Under the pieces are notes generated by a model. It did no database searches. It saw only the letters and a list, made by a program, of their open reading frames with translations, and was not told the origin of the DNA. The position numbers and the translations under genes are program-made. Of a stretch of DNA of 64,000 nucleotides, positions 1-54,500 are shown piece after piece. The stretch lies in assembly GCF_037038585.1 (NCBI RefSeq), contig NC_092523.1, positions 3,353,001-3,417,000 on the forward strand, given 5' to 3'. The stretch is from Patagioenas fasciata (lineage: Eukaryota > Chordata > Aves > Columbiformes > Columbidae). Each line of letters starts with the position of its first letter. Positions within the stretch are counted from its first letter, which is position 1.

Positions 1-3000
1 ATGTAGCAAGGTGCATCAGACCTGTTTAAATCTGCTTTTACTCTGGTTTACCCTCACTAACCAACTCAGCCTGATTTGTAGAGCTGTTATTGACTTAAAT
101 TGCATCCATACATTGACCTAAATTAGGCTGGAAATTCTTCACTCAGTTTTACTGATGTAAGTGATATTGGGATTCGGGTGCATGTATCGGTGCCAAGAGA
201 GCTCTTAACAAGAGAGTTGGAGAAAACTCTCGTATAGGTGTGAGAAGTCTCAAATTCCAGCTCTGTGGATAAAGCTATTCCAGAAGAAAAGGGTAATGAT
301 GACGGCGGGTTTCTCAGTTTCTTGAGAGTATGCTCAGTGTTGCTAAATCTTTCATTATGGCCTAAGCTCCATAAGATCCTCTTGTTGCATGTTCTCCCAG
401 TCCCTCAAGGTAAGGAAACAGTGGAGTCCTGATTTAGAGAAACACAAGATTTTTTTGGTGTGGCTGCTAGGAAAATTCAGAACACCTCTAAAGAATGAGC
501 TTTGTGATTCAGTGACAAAGAGCAGCCTCTTAAATAGTCAACATTTCCCATTTGTACCCAAGAAACTCTTGAGTTGAAGTGGTGGTATAGCCCTGTGGAC
601 TGGCACTGTTGGGCTTAGATAGAAATTACTGGAGCTGAAACACAACCCTGTCATTTAGGGGAGAAAACTAACTACAGAACAACATGTGACTTGCTTAATA
701 ATTGCACTATATAATAGATTTTTCCAAATAACTTGCTATATTGCTACATGACTTCACATGTTGTAGCAAGAGGAGCAGGGCTCTTGCCTGTTGGCTCTTC
801 TCCATTGAGTGAAATTAAGCTGAAATTGGGGGAATTGTGTGAGGTTTCAGTTCTTTTTGCTCAAATGAAGTAGGAGCAGGCAAGCAGGAGAGCTCACTGG
901 GAACTTGGACCTCCATAGCATGTACAAATTTAATTTCACGTGTGTGAATTGGTATCCTGCCCAACTCTAGGCTTCGGGGTATGTGCTGGTGTGATCAGGA
1001 AAGGGGTGATGTCTGGAAAGCATTAGTACAACTCCGAGCAGTAGGCATCTGATACCTGCTGCTGGCCATCTCTGGAATAGAAATGATGCTTTCCCTTCCA
1101 AAACAAATTAATTGGTGAGCTCAACAGCTGAGGTATGAAAATGCTGAGAACTGAGCACAAAATAAGGGCCACTTTTACCAACAGTGTGTTAACCATTCAC
1201 CTTTGACCAGTTCAGGTGGATAAGGTGAGAGAAATGGAGGTGTTGGACCACTTGAAAGTTCTCTTGTTAGTCTAAAGCCCAGAGTGCACCTGTTTTCCCC
1301 ATTACCTCGTTGAACTGTAACACAAGGAGATGCTGTCCAGCCACAGCAGGGTTGCTAACGAGGGCTTTGATCTGTCTGTAAAAGCCAGCGTAGTCCGTGC
1401 TCATTTGATCCCTTGGGAGAGAAGGACGAGGATTGTTGTAGATCCAAAATACAACTCTAGAAGAGAGAATAGCTTGCTCTCTATTTCCAGTTTCTCCAGA
1501 AGAGATTTACTTCTAACATTATATATAATAATCAAGGCAGGTCCTATTTTTTCGCTCCCTTCAAGGCTGATTCATATGATCAGAGTTGAAAAAGGACAAG
1601 GGGCTGTGGTGGAGGGAAGTTAAGGAATAAATGAAATACTCTTATCTTATTAATGACCTAAGTTGTTCTAATTAAGCTCTTTGGTTGCTCTCAGGCAAGT
1701 GCCTTTGTAAGATTAATTTGCGCAAGTTGGCTGCTTCCAATCTGTGATCAGCAAGTCAAACTCAATGAGAAAAAAACTGTGGCATGATTTTGTGTGCATG
1801 GTTTTAAGAACTTTGTAGAAAATGTGATGTGCTCCTGACTAGAACATCTCCAGCCGAAGGTCTTCTTCAGTGGAACAACCCTCAGGGTGCATGGGTGTGG
1901 AAACACATCTTAAAAGGAGAGAGATGGGTGAGGATTATGGAAGAGAAGTTGAAGGAGAGATCATTTAAGGATTGATAGATGCTTGCTAGATGAGTAAAAG
2001 GGAGCAAGTAGTCCAAGTGACTTTGAACCAGCTGAAAGAAATCACACTGAGGTAGGAAAACACACTTCTGTACCTCTTTCAGGTAGGCAAAATTTGTGTA
2101 TGTATCTTGTCAGTGCTTTTCAGAAGAGTTGAAGTAATAGGTGGCTTTAACAGGAGCAGAAGATCTGCAGTCCAGGCTGGCGTTAACCTCCTCCTGCAAT
2201 TGCACTGACCCACTTTGCTGCTCTTTGAGTTTCCAAACAGGAAAATATGATGGTTATTCAGATCACAGCTCTGTTTAAATATCCCAGGGGGGAGGCAGAC
2301 CTGATCATTCATGACCTCCAACGATGATCTCTGTGTTTATTTCAAACAACTTGTTGCCGGTGTCTGTAATGGGAGTCGAACAGCCCTTGCATGCCCAGCG
2401 CGGCTGGATTGCAGCCAAGGATTTCCCTCCAAGCACTAATCCTGCCTGCGACAGCCTCTGCAGATCTTGAGCGAGCAGGTCAGCTTGGTTTCTGTAACAC
2501 ACCTGGACCAGAACGGGGAAAAATAACAGCTGAGAGCAAACAGGGAAAGCCATTCAGACAGAGAGGAAGATCTGCCCAAGGCAACAGCAGGGGAAATGTG
2601 TTGGCTTGGCATCTTGCCTTAATGTTTCTAAAAGCACTTTTGGAGATCAGGTGAAATGAAATTAATTGTAAACTGCTTTCCAGTAACGTAGGTGTTGGGT
2701 TTTTTTTCTTCTAAGAGTTTTTTTTTTTTTTTTTGCAGAAACTTCTATAGTACCGCAAGTACTAGATGTGTTACATTCTGTCTTTTGATTTCTTGGCTAT
2801 TAAAAAGCAGATGAGGAAGAGAGAGAATACATATTGAAAGTTATGTCCTGTAAAAAAGTAACTGTTCAAATTCTGCAAGAGAGCTAGTAGAATTAGGCTA
2901 ACAGTAGCTTAAAGTCACTGTTTAAGACTTCTGAAGCGAGCTTTTCACAACCAACATTTTGTGTTTCTCAGAGTTGAAATATGTGTTAATAGACCTTGCA

Positions 3001-3246
3001 CACCAGTTCTTATGGTGCAGGTGGTGAGAGCCTGGCCCAGGTTGGGCAGAGAGGTGGTGGATGAAGCATCCCTGGAGACATCCCAGGCCAGGCTGGACAG
3101 GGCTCTGAGCAACCTGAGCTGGTGAAGATGTCCCTGCTCATGGCAGGGGTGGCACTGGGGGAGCTGGGAAGGTCCCTTCAACCCAAACCGTTCTGTGATT
3201 CCATGTGTCACAGTGCGAAGTATAACAATACCATCTTGTTTGACAG
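1..3246 (+). other. SLC4A11 upstream intron (partial)
   Basis: No sequence resembling the missing N-terminal SLC4A11 exons was found here. It holds a T-rich run at 2698-2736 and a CR1 tail at 3016-3205. Otherwise nothing is recognised. Confidence 0.7.
3016..3205 (+). mobile_element. CR1 LINE 3' fragment
   Basis: The 3' end of a CR1 runs from the conserved ggtggtgagagcctggccc block to ttctgtgattccatg. It is the same subfamily as the copies at 31850, 54277, 56112, 57802 and 59762. It ends about 40 bases before the exon 1 acceptor. Confidence 0.9.
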
Positions 3247-44812
<41,566 letters not shown>

Positions 44813-46350
44813 ACGAGGTCCTCCGCACACGGAGCAGCGAGGACGGCTCTTTCGGAGCGGGAAGGCGGCTTTGCCGAGGCGTAGAACAATCTATCTGCAG
44901 ATCTTTCTTTCACCACTTTCTTTCTGCTCTACTATGGCATTGGCAATGCACACACATCCGAGACCACTTGAGCGTTGAGGTGTCAGACCAAAACAGCCTT
45001 GGACTTGAGAGGCCAAAGCTCTTTGGAGCTGTGAGGCAAGCAAGCTTTATGGAAAATGCTACTTTCCACATCCCAAAACTGGAAACCCCAAAGATCAGCG
45101 TGTCCAAAGGGTTGGAGCATGCGTTCTCAGAGTTGTCATGTGTTCCCTTGTTTGAGGGGTGGGGGGAATCTCTTTCTTTTTTAATGCACCACGTCCTTTT
45201 CTTTCAGAACACTATAAGGACAGCAACTGACCCTTCTTTTACAGAATGACAGTCCCATTCTCACCTTTGAATTCAATTTCCCGTTCATCCAGTGTTCCCG
45301 AATTGGCATTTTGGGTGGGATGGCCTCATGCTAAACCACTGTCAGGAGAGATTTCTGGCCACCTCTTCAGATGAGCAGGGTTGGAAACAGCTATAAATTG
45401 TACTGATACAATCTACAGCTTTGGATGAATATTTAATTCCTACAAATGAGCTGGAAATGTTCAGAGGTTGGGCTCGCATGGTGATGTTGATGAAACTGCA
45501 TCTGGGTCTAAGCAATTTGGGAATTCTTTTGGATCTTTCTACTGTTACTTCTTGGTAATCAAACACAAAAGTGTATTTTTGCACAACTCCAATGTTCTTG
45601 CTTGCACCCAGAGTCAGATACTGAAACTTGTCAAAGGGCAGTTGTGTAATGATTGCATATACATATGTACAGTAGTGCCTATGTGTACATATATACATAT
45701 GGATTTCTGTATATATTTTGCATAGATCTACAAATAGGCCTGATTCTTTCAAAATATCCAAAGTGTTTTGTGCAGTCAGTGTTACCTGTGATGTCTTGAC
45801 CATACACTTGTTTGCCGCTTCAGTGCTGCTTTTTCTCATTTGAAATATGGTCACTTCTTTTCCTTTTGAAGCTGCTCAGTTACTGGTTTTGTTCATGTGT
45901 TTGCTGTCTTCCCATGGCTTGTGACATTCTTCATTCTGTCTTGATGCTCCAACCTGTGAATTTTGCATTTAATTTTAATGTACAGCATGCAATGAAACTT
46001 TTCCTCTTTCGCCTAATCAATATTTGTTGGTCATTTCATTGTTTCTGTTTTGTAGCTAATCTCAAGATTCCCCCGCTCACAGACATTATATTATATTTCT
46101 GGATGAATCTAACTTCTGCTGTCTTTTTATATTTCAGTTTATTTAATTTTGCTTGTACTGTGGCCAGTTTTCTTATTTGGAGTACTGTGAAACAAGCCGC
46201 CCTTTAGTTCAGTGCTTGCCCTTTGCACACTACAGATCACAGGTAAAGTGTTACAAAACGTGGCCCTCTGAAGATAATTAACTTTCAAAACAGTAGAAAT
46301 GAGGGAAGGAAGGGAATATAAAATGAAACGCAAATGTATTATTAACACAG
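44813..46350 (+). other. SLC4A11: SLC4A11 3' UTR (proximal part; end unresolved)
   Basis: Sequence after the stop is AT-rich and free of CR1 until about 47.2 kb. No canonical AATAAA was seen between 44813 and 46350, so either a variant signal is used or the UTR continues to 48458 or 52404. A 170-codon antisense reading frame (45342-45854) has no recognisable domain and is treated as chance. Confidence 0.5.
45684..45715 (+). promoter_or_regulatory. two Pumilio-type response motifs in 3' UTR
   Basis: TGTACATA at 45684-45691 and TGTATATA at 45708-45715 both fit the UGUANAUA consensus bound by PUM1/PUM2. They lie 24 bases apart (start to start), about 0.9 kb after the stop codon. Motif presence is seen; function is inferred. 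The stretch is also a TATA-rich low-complexity run, which lowers the weight. Confidence 0.4.
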
Positions 46351-47249
46351 AGAAGTGTTTCTTACCAATTGCTTACCCAGTAAGTGGTGCAGAGTTTTTA
46401 TCAGCATGTGCCCTACGAATTGAGTGTCTTCTGCACGATGAGCAAGACTTGACCCTTTAATAAGGGAGGAAGGCGTTGGATAAAATTCTCCTATGCTGAC
46501 ACTAAGCCACACTCAAGCCACTGAACATTTGGTGTATTTGCACTAAATATCAGAAGGTATTTCATCTTAATGTAGCTGCCTACACCTTTAAAATGTGTGA
46601 AGAAACTAGAGTTTCTAATGAAGCCCTTCATCTTAGTATTGATACTTGAGAGCAGTAAGAGCGTCCCCAAGAACGTGGCCAATATCTCCCAGGGCAAACG
46701 CAGGACAAAGCCCTCAGCTTAGCGAGCAAGACAGCGTTGCATGACCTTGGTGTTGTACCAACCAGCTCTTGTAGGACTGCTGGGAAGCCCCAGGGTCAGG
46801 ATTGACCACTCCAGGCCATCAAAGCAGGTAAATGCCACTCGTTGGGCTCTCAGAGGCAGTGGGGGTAACTCACGCCACGTCTGATAAGCGGTGTGACAGC
46901 AGGTATCAATATGTGCATGGTTTCTGCCCGCCTTTGTCAATATTTCCTAGGGTTTGAGTCATTTCTGTGGTGAGATCACTAATAGCCATTCCTAAAGTCT
47001 ACGTGTTGAAACAGGGTGAACAGTCAACGGGATTTCGGGGCAGCGTCGAAGCGGAGGTGGTAAAAGTATGTCTGATCTTCAGTCAACAGAAAATAGCAGG
47101 TGACAGCAAACAGTTCAGTACCTGCTGGAAGACAGGGAGTGCTAAGGCCTGGTGATGCTTCAGTAACGAGCTTTTCCCGTAGATGTCAAGAGATTTAACC
47201 AAAACTAGAATGAAAAGCATCATCCTGTAGGTGAGTGGGCTGAGAGGGG

Positions 47250-47457
47250 AGACTTAATTAGATATAAGGAAAAAAATCTTCTCTGTGAGGGTGGTGGGGC
47301 ACAGAGAGGTGGTGGATGCCCCATCCCTGGGGATGTTCAAATCAGGCTGGATGTGGGCTGGAGCAACCTGGTCTGGTGGACGATGTCCCTGCCCATGGCA
47401 GGGGGTTGGAGCCAGATGAGCTTTAAGATCCCTTCCAACCCAAACCATCCTGCGACT
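47250..47457 (+). mobile_element. CR1 LINE 3' fragment
   Basis: It includes gagggtggtggggcac, catccctggggatgttcaa and cccttccaacccaaacc blocks. It is diverged and 5' truncated. Confidence 0.85.
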
Positions 47458-48457
47458 ATTAAATGCACATGTCCTGGGGTTGTGTTTCTGGCATCTCAGC
47501 TCTTGGCAGGACAAAGTGACCCTGTGGGCTGGTTTGAATCCTATTTTGGATGCTGTGGCTGGAGGAAGGAGAGGACGTGCCCAAGGGAATGTGGCTCTGG
47601 TCCTTTTTGAGGAAGAGCAGAGGCCCTGGGTGCAAGTCCGTCCAGCACAGAGCATGGTGGGGCCAACTGGCATGCAGGTCTTGCCAGAGGAAATAGTGTT
47701 GAGATTCACCCTCCATCCCCTCACTTAAAAGGACCAAAAATGTCCTAATTTTAAGCCTCTTTGAAAGCATCATTTTCAGATAGTATCAAATGTTGCTGAC
47801 ATCATTTGAAATCCAGATAACTAAGGGCTTAAATATCCATCACAACTCCTGTTTATATCTTTTTATTACTGTTGCTTTACTTCAGTCCTCACATTTTCTT
47901 TGTAGCATCGATAGGATTCTGTTCTGCAGAAATCAGGGGCCAAAGAATTAAGTGATGGGAAATCAGCACAACTCGGGAAAAGTTGTGCTGTCTTACGCTG
48001 ATTGAACATTTGGACCCTTGTCTTAATATGCCTGTAGATGTGAGATGTGAGGCCTCTTGGCTTACAAGGGGTTGTAATGATCCTGCAGAGGATTATTTTT
48101 CATGCAAGTACCTTTTCTCTTCTTGTTTGCTTCTGGTTTTGCTGACTTAAGTGCAGGCGTTTCCAGGAAGTCGGCTAATTAGGGAAGGAGAGTTTGTTCA
48201 GAGTTGATTGAGCACTTTAATACTTCTGTGAAGGTTTAAGACAATTAGAATGTAAAAGAAGTTTTATTATAAGCTCTTTATATACGCACAATGCTATGTG
48301 TAACTTTTGCCAAAGAACTGCGTTTGCAATATGTTGGTAGATGTTGAGAGTCCGTGATGTTCACCTGGAACCATAAGGTAGTAAAAAGCTTCTGAAACAA
48401 GTGGGTTTTGGAAGTAAACTTCTGACAGCTGCCAAAATGATCAGAAACCAGAGATAG

Positions 48458-48463
48458 AATAAA
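48458..48463 (+). terminator. candidate poly(A) signal AATAAA
   Basis: This is the first canonical AATAAA noticed downstream of the SLC4A11 stop (3.6 kb away). No strong GU-rich downstream element is obvious. Low weight. Confidence 0.25.
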
Positions 48464-48820
48464 CTTCTGCTCCCAAACTTGTAGTTTTTGATCCTTGCAT
48501 TGAATGTAGGAGCTAGAAGTCAGCTTGACAATTAAAATTGGATTTATACCTGAATAGTTTTATTGGTCTGATACTTATTTTGTTGCCTTCAAAAATACTG
48601 ATGACATGCTATGTGTGGAAATAGATGTGTTTCTGCACGTAAATTAAGGCAAGTTGGTGAAAACGTGGACTGCTGAACGGGCGGCGTAGCACTTTCTGGA
48701 TTGCTTAGGAAGCGAATCTGACAACTTCACTAGCAACAATCCCCAAATGCTCTGGCGTGAAGATGTGAGGCTGTTAATGAATGTCAAGCCCTACCTGGAT
48801 ATGCATCAGTGCGTTGCTGA

Positions 48821-48897
48821 GAGAGGATGTAAATGAATTCAACTGGTTTGCTCCGAGAGGATGGGGATGGAGTAAATGAATTCAACTGGTTTGCTCC
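48821..48897 (+). repeat. tandem duplication, 43-bp period
   Basis: The 26-base block beginning gtaaatgaattcaactgg occurs exactly at 48829-48854 and 48872-48897. Both copies are preceded by gagaggatg. Confidence 0.9.
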
Positions 48898-50519
48898 AAG
48901 GCTGCCACTTGGTGAAGTGCCTCGAGAAGGGCACGGTGACCATGGGATGTGACACATGCTTCCTGACAACCTGTGTGAACTGGGATGGTAAATGGTCACC
49001 TTTCCATATACTGTAGGTCAAATAATTCTCCCCACAAAGTCCACGTCTCCAGCTGCACCAAAAGACTGAAACTGTTTGTGAACTTCTGCATATCGTATGT
49101 GGCTGCTTTAGAAACTGCTGCTGAACTGTGTTCTGTGGACACCCTTGGAAGGAACGTCAAGTTGGCCAAAGGTGGATGGAGCTGGAGAACACTTGGGGGG
49201 TGGGAGGGGAGGGAAGGAAGGGGACAAAAAAGGGACCCGAGACATGCCATGTCACCAAAAGCACACTACCTTTTTCCAGCCTGTGTCCTGCTAAGCGTGT
49301 ATCTACACTATCTCTTCACACATTCATGTTACTCCTTGATCAAGCTGCTTTTTTCTCCTCATTCATTGTGTTCTGTGTTTTCCCTTTCTAATATTTCCAC
49401 CTGCCTGTGAGGTTAACGGGCAGAACTGGGGTTGGCTCAAGCTCATTTCTTGTATCTGTCCCCCCAAAACTTCTGTGCAAACCATTTTCTGTCATCTCCA
49501 GACCTAGAACTCATCTCCCCAGCCCTTCTCTGGAAGTTGGCTCTGCCGTCCCCTCCGTGGAGATGCTGCCTAAGTATCCAGTAGATATTTTTCTCCAGAG
49601 AACTCAAGCGTGTGTCTGAGCAGCAGATCCCTTGGGGATCGCTTTGCCATAATGAGCAGTTATGAAGGATTCCTAATTGTCCTGCAGTTGCGCTGTCTTC
49701 TGCATCTCTGTAGACGATCACTTTATGGCGCAGTGTTCTGGTTGGGCTGTCCTCCTCCCATCTGTCAAGCTCCCAGAACAGCTTAAATAGACGTGATGGG
49801 ATGGCTTTGCCCCATTTTCTATCTCTGCAGAGGCCCGTGGATGTTAGAATATCTTCTCTAATTGTTTTCATATCTAATTAAGGCATTTAAGTACCAAGCC
49901 CTGTCCATTACATTACTGGCTGCAGATCTGGTTGCGAAGAGCAAACCATCAATATTGTGTAAAGAGCAGACAGACCGGGGGGTGTAGCTGGAGTACATGC
50001 TTTAGCAACACAAATTAGCACTTTCCTCTTCAGCTTTTTGTGTGTTTTCCTTTCAAACGAAGACAATCCTTGGCTGCGTCTGTCTCTTTCCCTTGTAGAA
50101 AACTCTGCGTGAGCTTGGATCGCTTGGCACTGTTCTGATGTTGCATTAAATATTAAGAGCGTGTCCTGGGGGAGATGCTGCCTTCTGCTCCCCATCTGCA
50201 TCTCTGCTGCAAGGAGCTGTTGCTCGGGGAGCCGAAGGCTGCTCTTGGAGCAGAAGAATGAGGTGCGTGTGTCACCTCGGTTGGTCACCCGTGTGACAAA
50301 TTCCTGCTGCTGCAAAAGCGATTGGTATCCCTTATTGGCAGTGAAGTCTTTTATGTGATCAGGGTTTTCCAGAAAATCATATCAAATTCAACAGCTGGAG
50401 TATCAGTTTCAGTGCTTGGGAGTCTTGCTGAAGGGCTGAGAGCCGTTCTCGCTCGGCGGCAATCTGTGTCTCTGCACACTTTTTGCAGGCATCGAATTTA
50501 GATAAATTGCAGTTAGCAA

Positions 50520-50782
50520 TAAGACAAGGGGGCATGGGCTTCAACTCTGCCAGGGGCAATTGAGGCTGGAGATGAGAAAGCAATTCTGTGCAGAGAGAGT
50601 GGTCAGCATTGGAATGGCTGCCCAGGGAGGTGCTGGACTCACCGGCCCTGGAGGTTTGTAAACTGAGATTGGCCATGGCACTTAGTGCCATGATCTGGTC
50701 AATGGACTGGAGTTGGACCGAGGGTTGGACTGGATGAGCTCTGAGGGCTTTTCCAACCCAGTCCATTCTGTGATTCTGTGAT
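50520..50782 (+). mobile_element. CR1 LINE 3' fragment
   Basis: It includes caactctgccaggggcaa, ggctgcccagggaggtgctg and the tail ccattctgtgattctgtga. It is 5' truncated. Confidence 0.88.
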
Positions 50783-50957
50783 CTCGTGACTGGATGGTTT
50801 AGATGGTTTCTGCAAGTGTCCATACAGGGCAGGGTAATGTGGCCGTGCTGGTCTCTGCCAGGTGAGGCTGGAGAAGGTGCAGCCCTTGGTGCCATGAGTG
50901 GTGGCATCTCCAGCTGTGCAGGTGATCTCTTTTCAGACTGATTGATGTTTGAGTGAT

Positions 50958-51226
50958 ATGACTCTGCTCCCCAAGAACAAGCACCCGGGGTAGAGGAAAC
51001 GGCCTCAAGTTGTGCTGGGGAGGTTGAGGTTGGATCTGGGGAACAATTTCTTCCGCAAAGGGCTGTGGGGCATTGGAACAGGCTGCCCAGGGCAGTGCTG
51101 GAGTCACCATCCCTGGAGGGTTGGACAGACGGACATGAGGTTCTCAGAGACATGGAGCAGTGCCAGGGGTGGGGAATGGTTGGACTCAATGGTCTTTGGT
51201 TCTTTTCCAACCAAAATGATTCTATG
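50958..51226 (+). mobile_element. CR1 LINE 3' fragment
   Basis: It runs from ctctgctccccaagaaca through ggcctcaagttgtgctgg to ccaaaatgattctatgac. It is the same subfamily as the older, split element at 32781-34290 and the minus-strand copy at 55575. Confidence 0.92.
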
Positions 51227-52403
51227 ACTGAGCTCATGTAGTGTACCCTCCTCTCTGTGAACTGCTCACCTTGGGAGATATATTCACTGCCTTTCTATTA
51301 TTTAAATATCATATCTATAGCATCACATATTTCTCAACTTGTCAAATTTGGGATCAGTGCCACTGACTTCAAGCTGCATCATCAGCAGGGTCCCAGCCCA
51401 CATAAGTGATCCACATCTTTATTGCAGAGCCTCCTTTGCCCAGGTGTCAGCAGCTCCCTCATGTTTCCAAGGCTTCTGATGCCAAATTGTAACGAGGTTT
51501 TAAGCACCCACAGCTGGCAGATGTGACTGCTGGGATGTGCATCCCCGTGTCCATCCTTGACAGATGATGGGCTGTGATCTGAAGCACCTGGCAGGTCTAG
51601 GTGGATCAATTCCCATGGTGGAAAGTGAGATTTAGCTGCAAAGCTCAGCAGCCACTGGAAAGCGAGAAGCTTATTGACCCTTTCAGGATTTTAGTGTCTC
51701 AGGTTTGGCGGAGCCGCTCTAATTTAATAAGTAAGGTGGCTCAGTGCTTGGTTCCTTTGGAAGTGTTTAGCCTCTCTATTCTCCCTGTCCTCTTTACTGA
51801 TGTGAAGTTGTACCTCATTCCCACACAGACTTTACCCAAAAAACAGAAGTTGTCTTACCGAAGTCTATGTCCTGAACTTGAGTGCAAATCAAACCCTCTT
51901 CCCCTTGTCCCGAGTTGAGAAAGGGGCTGTATCTTCAATATTCCCTCATTCCCCTCCAGCTTTCCTTGGAGTGTAAGTGCAGGACAAGCTCCGAGGAGGT
52001 GATTTAAGAGGAGGAACCTCCCCAAGGCAGAGCCGGCTCATCTCAAACCCTGTGTCCCCATCCCGTGCTATAGAGGGGGCGCCCTGCAGCACGTCAGAAA
52101 ACCAGCGCTGGGTTCATTTTCCAACATGGCATGTAACTGGTTAAATAACTCTGTATTGGGTGAACCTGGAGGTTTCCGTCACAGATTGCCAAGGGAACTA
52201 TTTTAAGTGAGGGGAAAGCACATGTTCCTGTTTAGGGAGATACGGCCTATAGATATTGCACTTGCTAACTCCGCTCTTAAAGCGCATGCCTCTATCTAGT
52301 GTTGATTTTACAGTGAACAATTTCTTTTGATAAGAGTTGCTTGGGGCTCGGGGTGGGGAGGGAATTCCTTTATTGTATAAGGAAACTCTGTATTTAAAAA
52401 CAA

Positions 52404-52409
52404 AATAAA
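52404..52409 (+). terminator. candidate distal poly(A) signal AATAAA
   Basis: AATAAA sits in an A-rich run and is followed about 30 bases later by a T/G-rich stretch (ttctactttgtgcc, then ggtgtcc). The arrangement resembles a real cleavage site. If used by SLC4A11 it would give a 7.6-kb 3' UTR containing three CR1 fragments. Confidence 0.35.
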
Positions 52410-53252
52410 AAAAGAAATATACTGTTTATATATTTCTACTTTGTGCCTAATCGGTGTCCATTATTTAACCTTTAGCTCCCAGCATTGCTTGGACTTCTCT
52501 CCTAGAGCTGATGTGCTTTTTTCTCTGGTCACTGGTGGGGATCCCTGTAGCTGAGACACTTCTGTAATCCCCTATGTTTGAGCATCTCAATGGTGAATAT
52601 GGAGTCTGGAGAGCCACAAATGGGATTCCTTTGTGCTTTAATAGGGAAGCATAAGAAATAACAGAACCTTTTACCTGATGTGGTGCACCGAGAGCACCCA
52701 GACCTGTCTAGCATTGCCCTTGATGAGAGATGATGAGGCCAAAATCTAGTGGATTTTGTGTCATGTGGGAGCTTGGGGATGATTTCTCCAAGGGGTAAAT
52801 TCACTGTTACCTGCCACAGGACCCAGGCTTGGATAGTGGTTCTGTGAATCTAGAACCTGTGATTGTGACTCTCCAGCTCCCTCCAGCCCATCACGATCCC
52901 TGAGGAGCTCATTTTGCAGAGAAGTGGCTTTTTGGATGTGAAAGCAGAGGTTGAGGGAAGGGATGAGAAAGGCCCTGTGGGGCTGGTAGAACCATCTGGG
53001 AGCTGCCAGAGTCTGCAAACTTGCTCTTTGCCTCCAGCCATTGCATCTGCATGTTCTGTGGGATTCACCTTCCAGGCAGAGGGTCAGTTCTGGCCTCCAT
53101 CAGCATGAGCTGCTCTACAAGCAGTGCTGGTGACCCTTTTCACATTTTTCAATGTGTGTATATATATTTACATGTATCTTGATAGGCTATCAGGAAAAAG
53201 ATGGCAAAGGTCTTTGCAGTGTTACCTTCACATGGCTGTTGAGTATGTGGGC

Positions 53253-53525
53253 ACAGAATCACAGAATGTCCTGAGTGGGGAGGGACCCACCAGGATCATG
53301 GAGTCCAACTCCTGTCCCTGCACAGGACACCCCACAGGTCACACCGTGTGTCTGAGGACATTGTCCAGTCTCTTCTTGAACACTGTGAGGTTGGGGCCAT
53401 GACACCTCCCTGGGGATCCTGTTCCAGTGTCCAGCACCCTCTGGGTGAAGAACCTATTCCTCCTGTTCAATCTAAACCTCCTCTGGCACATCTTCCTGCC
53501 ATTCCCGCAGGTTCTGTCAGATTTT
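53253..53525 (-). mobile_element. CR1 LINE 3' fragment
   Basis: On the plus strand it opens with acagaatcacagaatgtcc, followed by gtccaactcctgtccctgc and ggatcctgttccagtgtcc. It is a different subfamily from the neighbouring tails. Confidence 0.88.
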
Positions 53526-54276
53526 TGGGACCTGAGCTGCTCCATGCTCTGTCATGGAGACCTTCGAGATGTGCCAGTTCCTGGGGCAGTGGAGCACCCA
53601 GACTGTGTGCTGTACCATCCTCTTCTGCAGAAGGGTGGTAGATTGCATCTGTCTTCGTAGTAAGGTCCAAAAAGGGGCCTTCAAAAGGTGCAGGTACAGA
53701 GATCCTCAAACTGGTGCACCAGGGCTAAGGCCGTGGCAACAAAAAGCAGCTTGGGCTGGGAGGAGAGTGGGGCATGTGGTAAATGTCTCTCCGTTTTGGA
53801 GTCTCTGTGCTGAAGTATTGCATGTGTGGGTTGATTGTCCTAAACACTTGAGGATCTTTCTGCGAGATGACTGGAGAGTGAGGGTGTGTTCTTACCCAAG
53901 ATGGATCCATCCTGGACAGGCAGGAGGTACCGAGAATGGACACAAAAATGGTAAGAAGTGGTTGTGCACCCATCAAAGAAAAGGTGGGACTGTGGGGTCC
54001 CCTGGGCCCATGGTCTTGCTGTGGCAGATGTCTTTCTCCAGTTGATGAGGGTCTGTTCCCAGGAACAGCTCCCAGGTCCATGCTTGGTGCCCAGGAGTAG
54101 CTTTGGGAAGGCTGAAAGCACCTTTGGGCTGAAGTGAGGTGTGACAAAGCGCTCAGTGCTACACCAGGACCATAAACAGGCGGGGATGCAGCAAACCCCT
54201 GGGGCTGGGTGCTGGGGAGATGAGAGGGTGCGCAGGTGATGTTTGTCACCTTCTAGCTGGCACTGCATGGGGTTTT

Positions 54277-54500
54277 ATAGAATCATGGAAAGGCTTGGGT
54301 TGCAGGGACCTTCCCAGCTCCCCCAGTGCCACCCCTGCCATGACAGGGACATCTTCACCAGCTCAGGTTGCTCAGAGCCCCATCCAGCCTGGCCTGGGAT
54401 GTCTCCAGGGATGGTTCATCCACCACCTCTCTGCCCAACCTGGGCCAGGCTCTCACCACCCTCAGGGCCAACAATTCCTTCCTCATGTCTGGCCTTATGG
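54277..54500 (-). mobile_element. CR1 LINE 3' fragment
   Basis: It opens with atagaatcatggaaagg and includes catcttcaccagctcagg and cctgggatgtctccaggg. Same subfamily as 3016 and 31850. Confidence 0.92.

Larger units (their letters stand above)
46351..52425. other. region downstream of SLC4A11 (possible extended 3' UTR)
   Basis: It holds three plus-strand CR1 fragments and a 43-bp-period duplication. Long open frames such as 50377-51237 on the minus strand are antisense readings of CR1. No gene is recognised. Confidence 0.65.

Noticed and set aside
2698..2760. Long T tract ending in gcag, resembling a splice acceptor
   Set aside because: The following sequence has no SLC4A11-like coding potential and no good donor; probably a simple T run.
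45342..45854. Minus-strand open frame of 170 codons
   Set aside because: It is antisense to the SLC4A11 3' UTR in AT-rich DNA, with no recognisable domain.
50377..51237. Minus-strand open frame of 286 codons
   Set aside because: It is largely an antisense reading of two CR1 fragments (50520-50782, 50958-51226).
53725..54268. Minus-strand open frames of 174 and 142 codons
   Set aside because: Overlapping frames in Pro/Ser/His-rich reading of GC-rich intergenic DNA; no motif or splice support.
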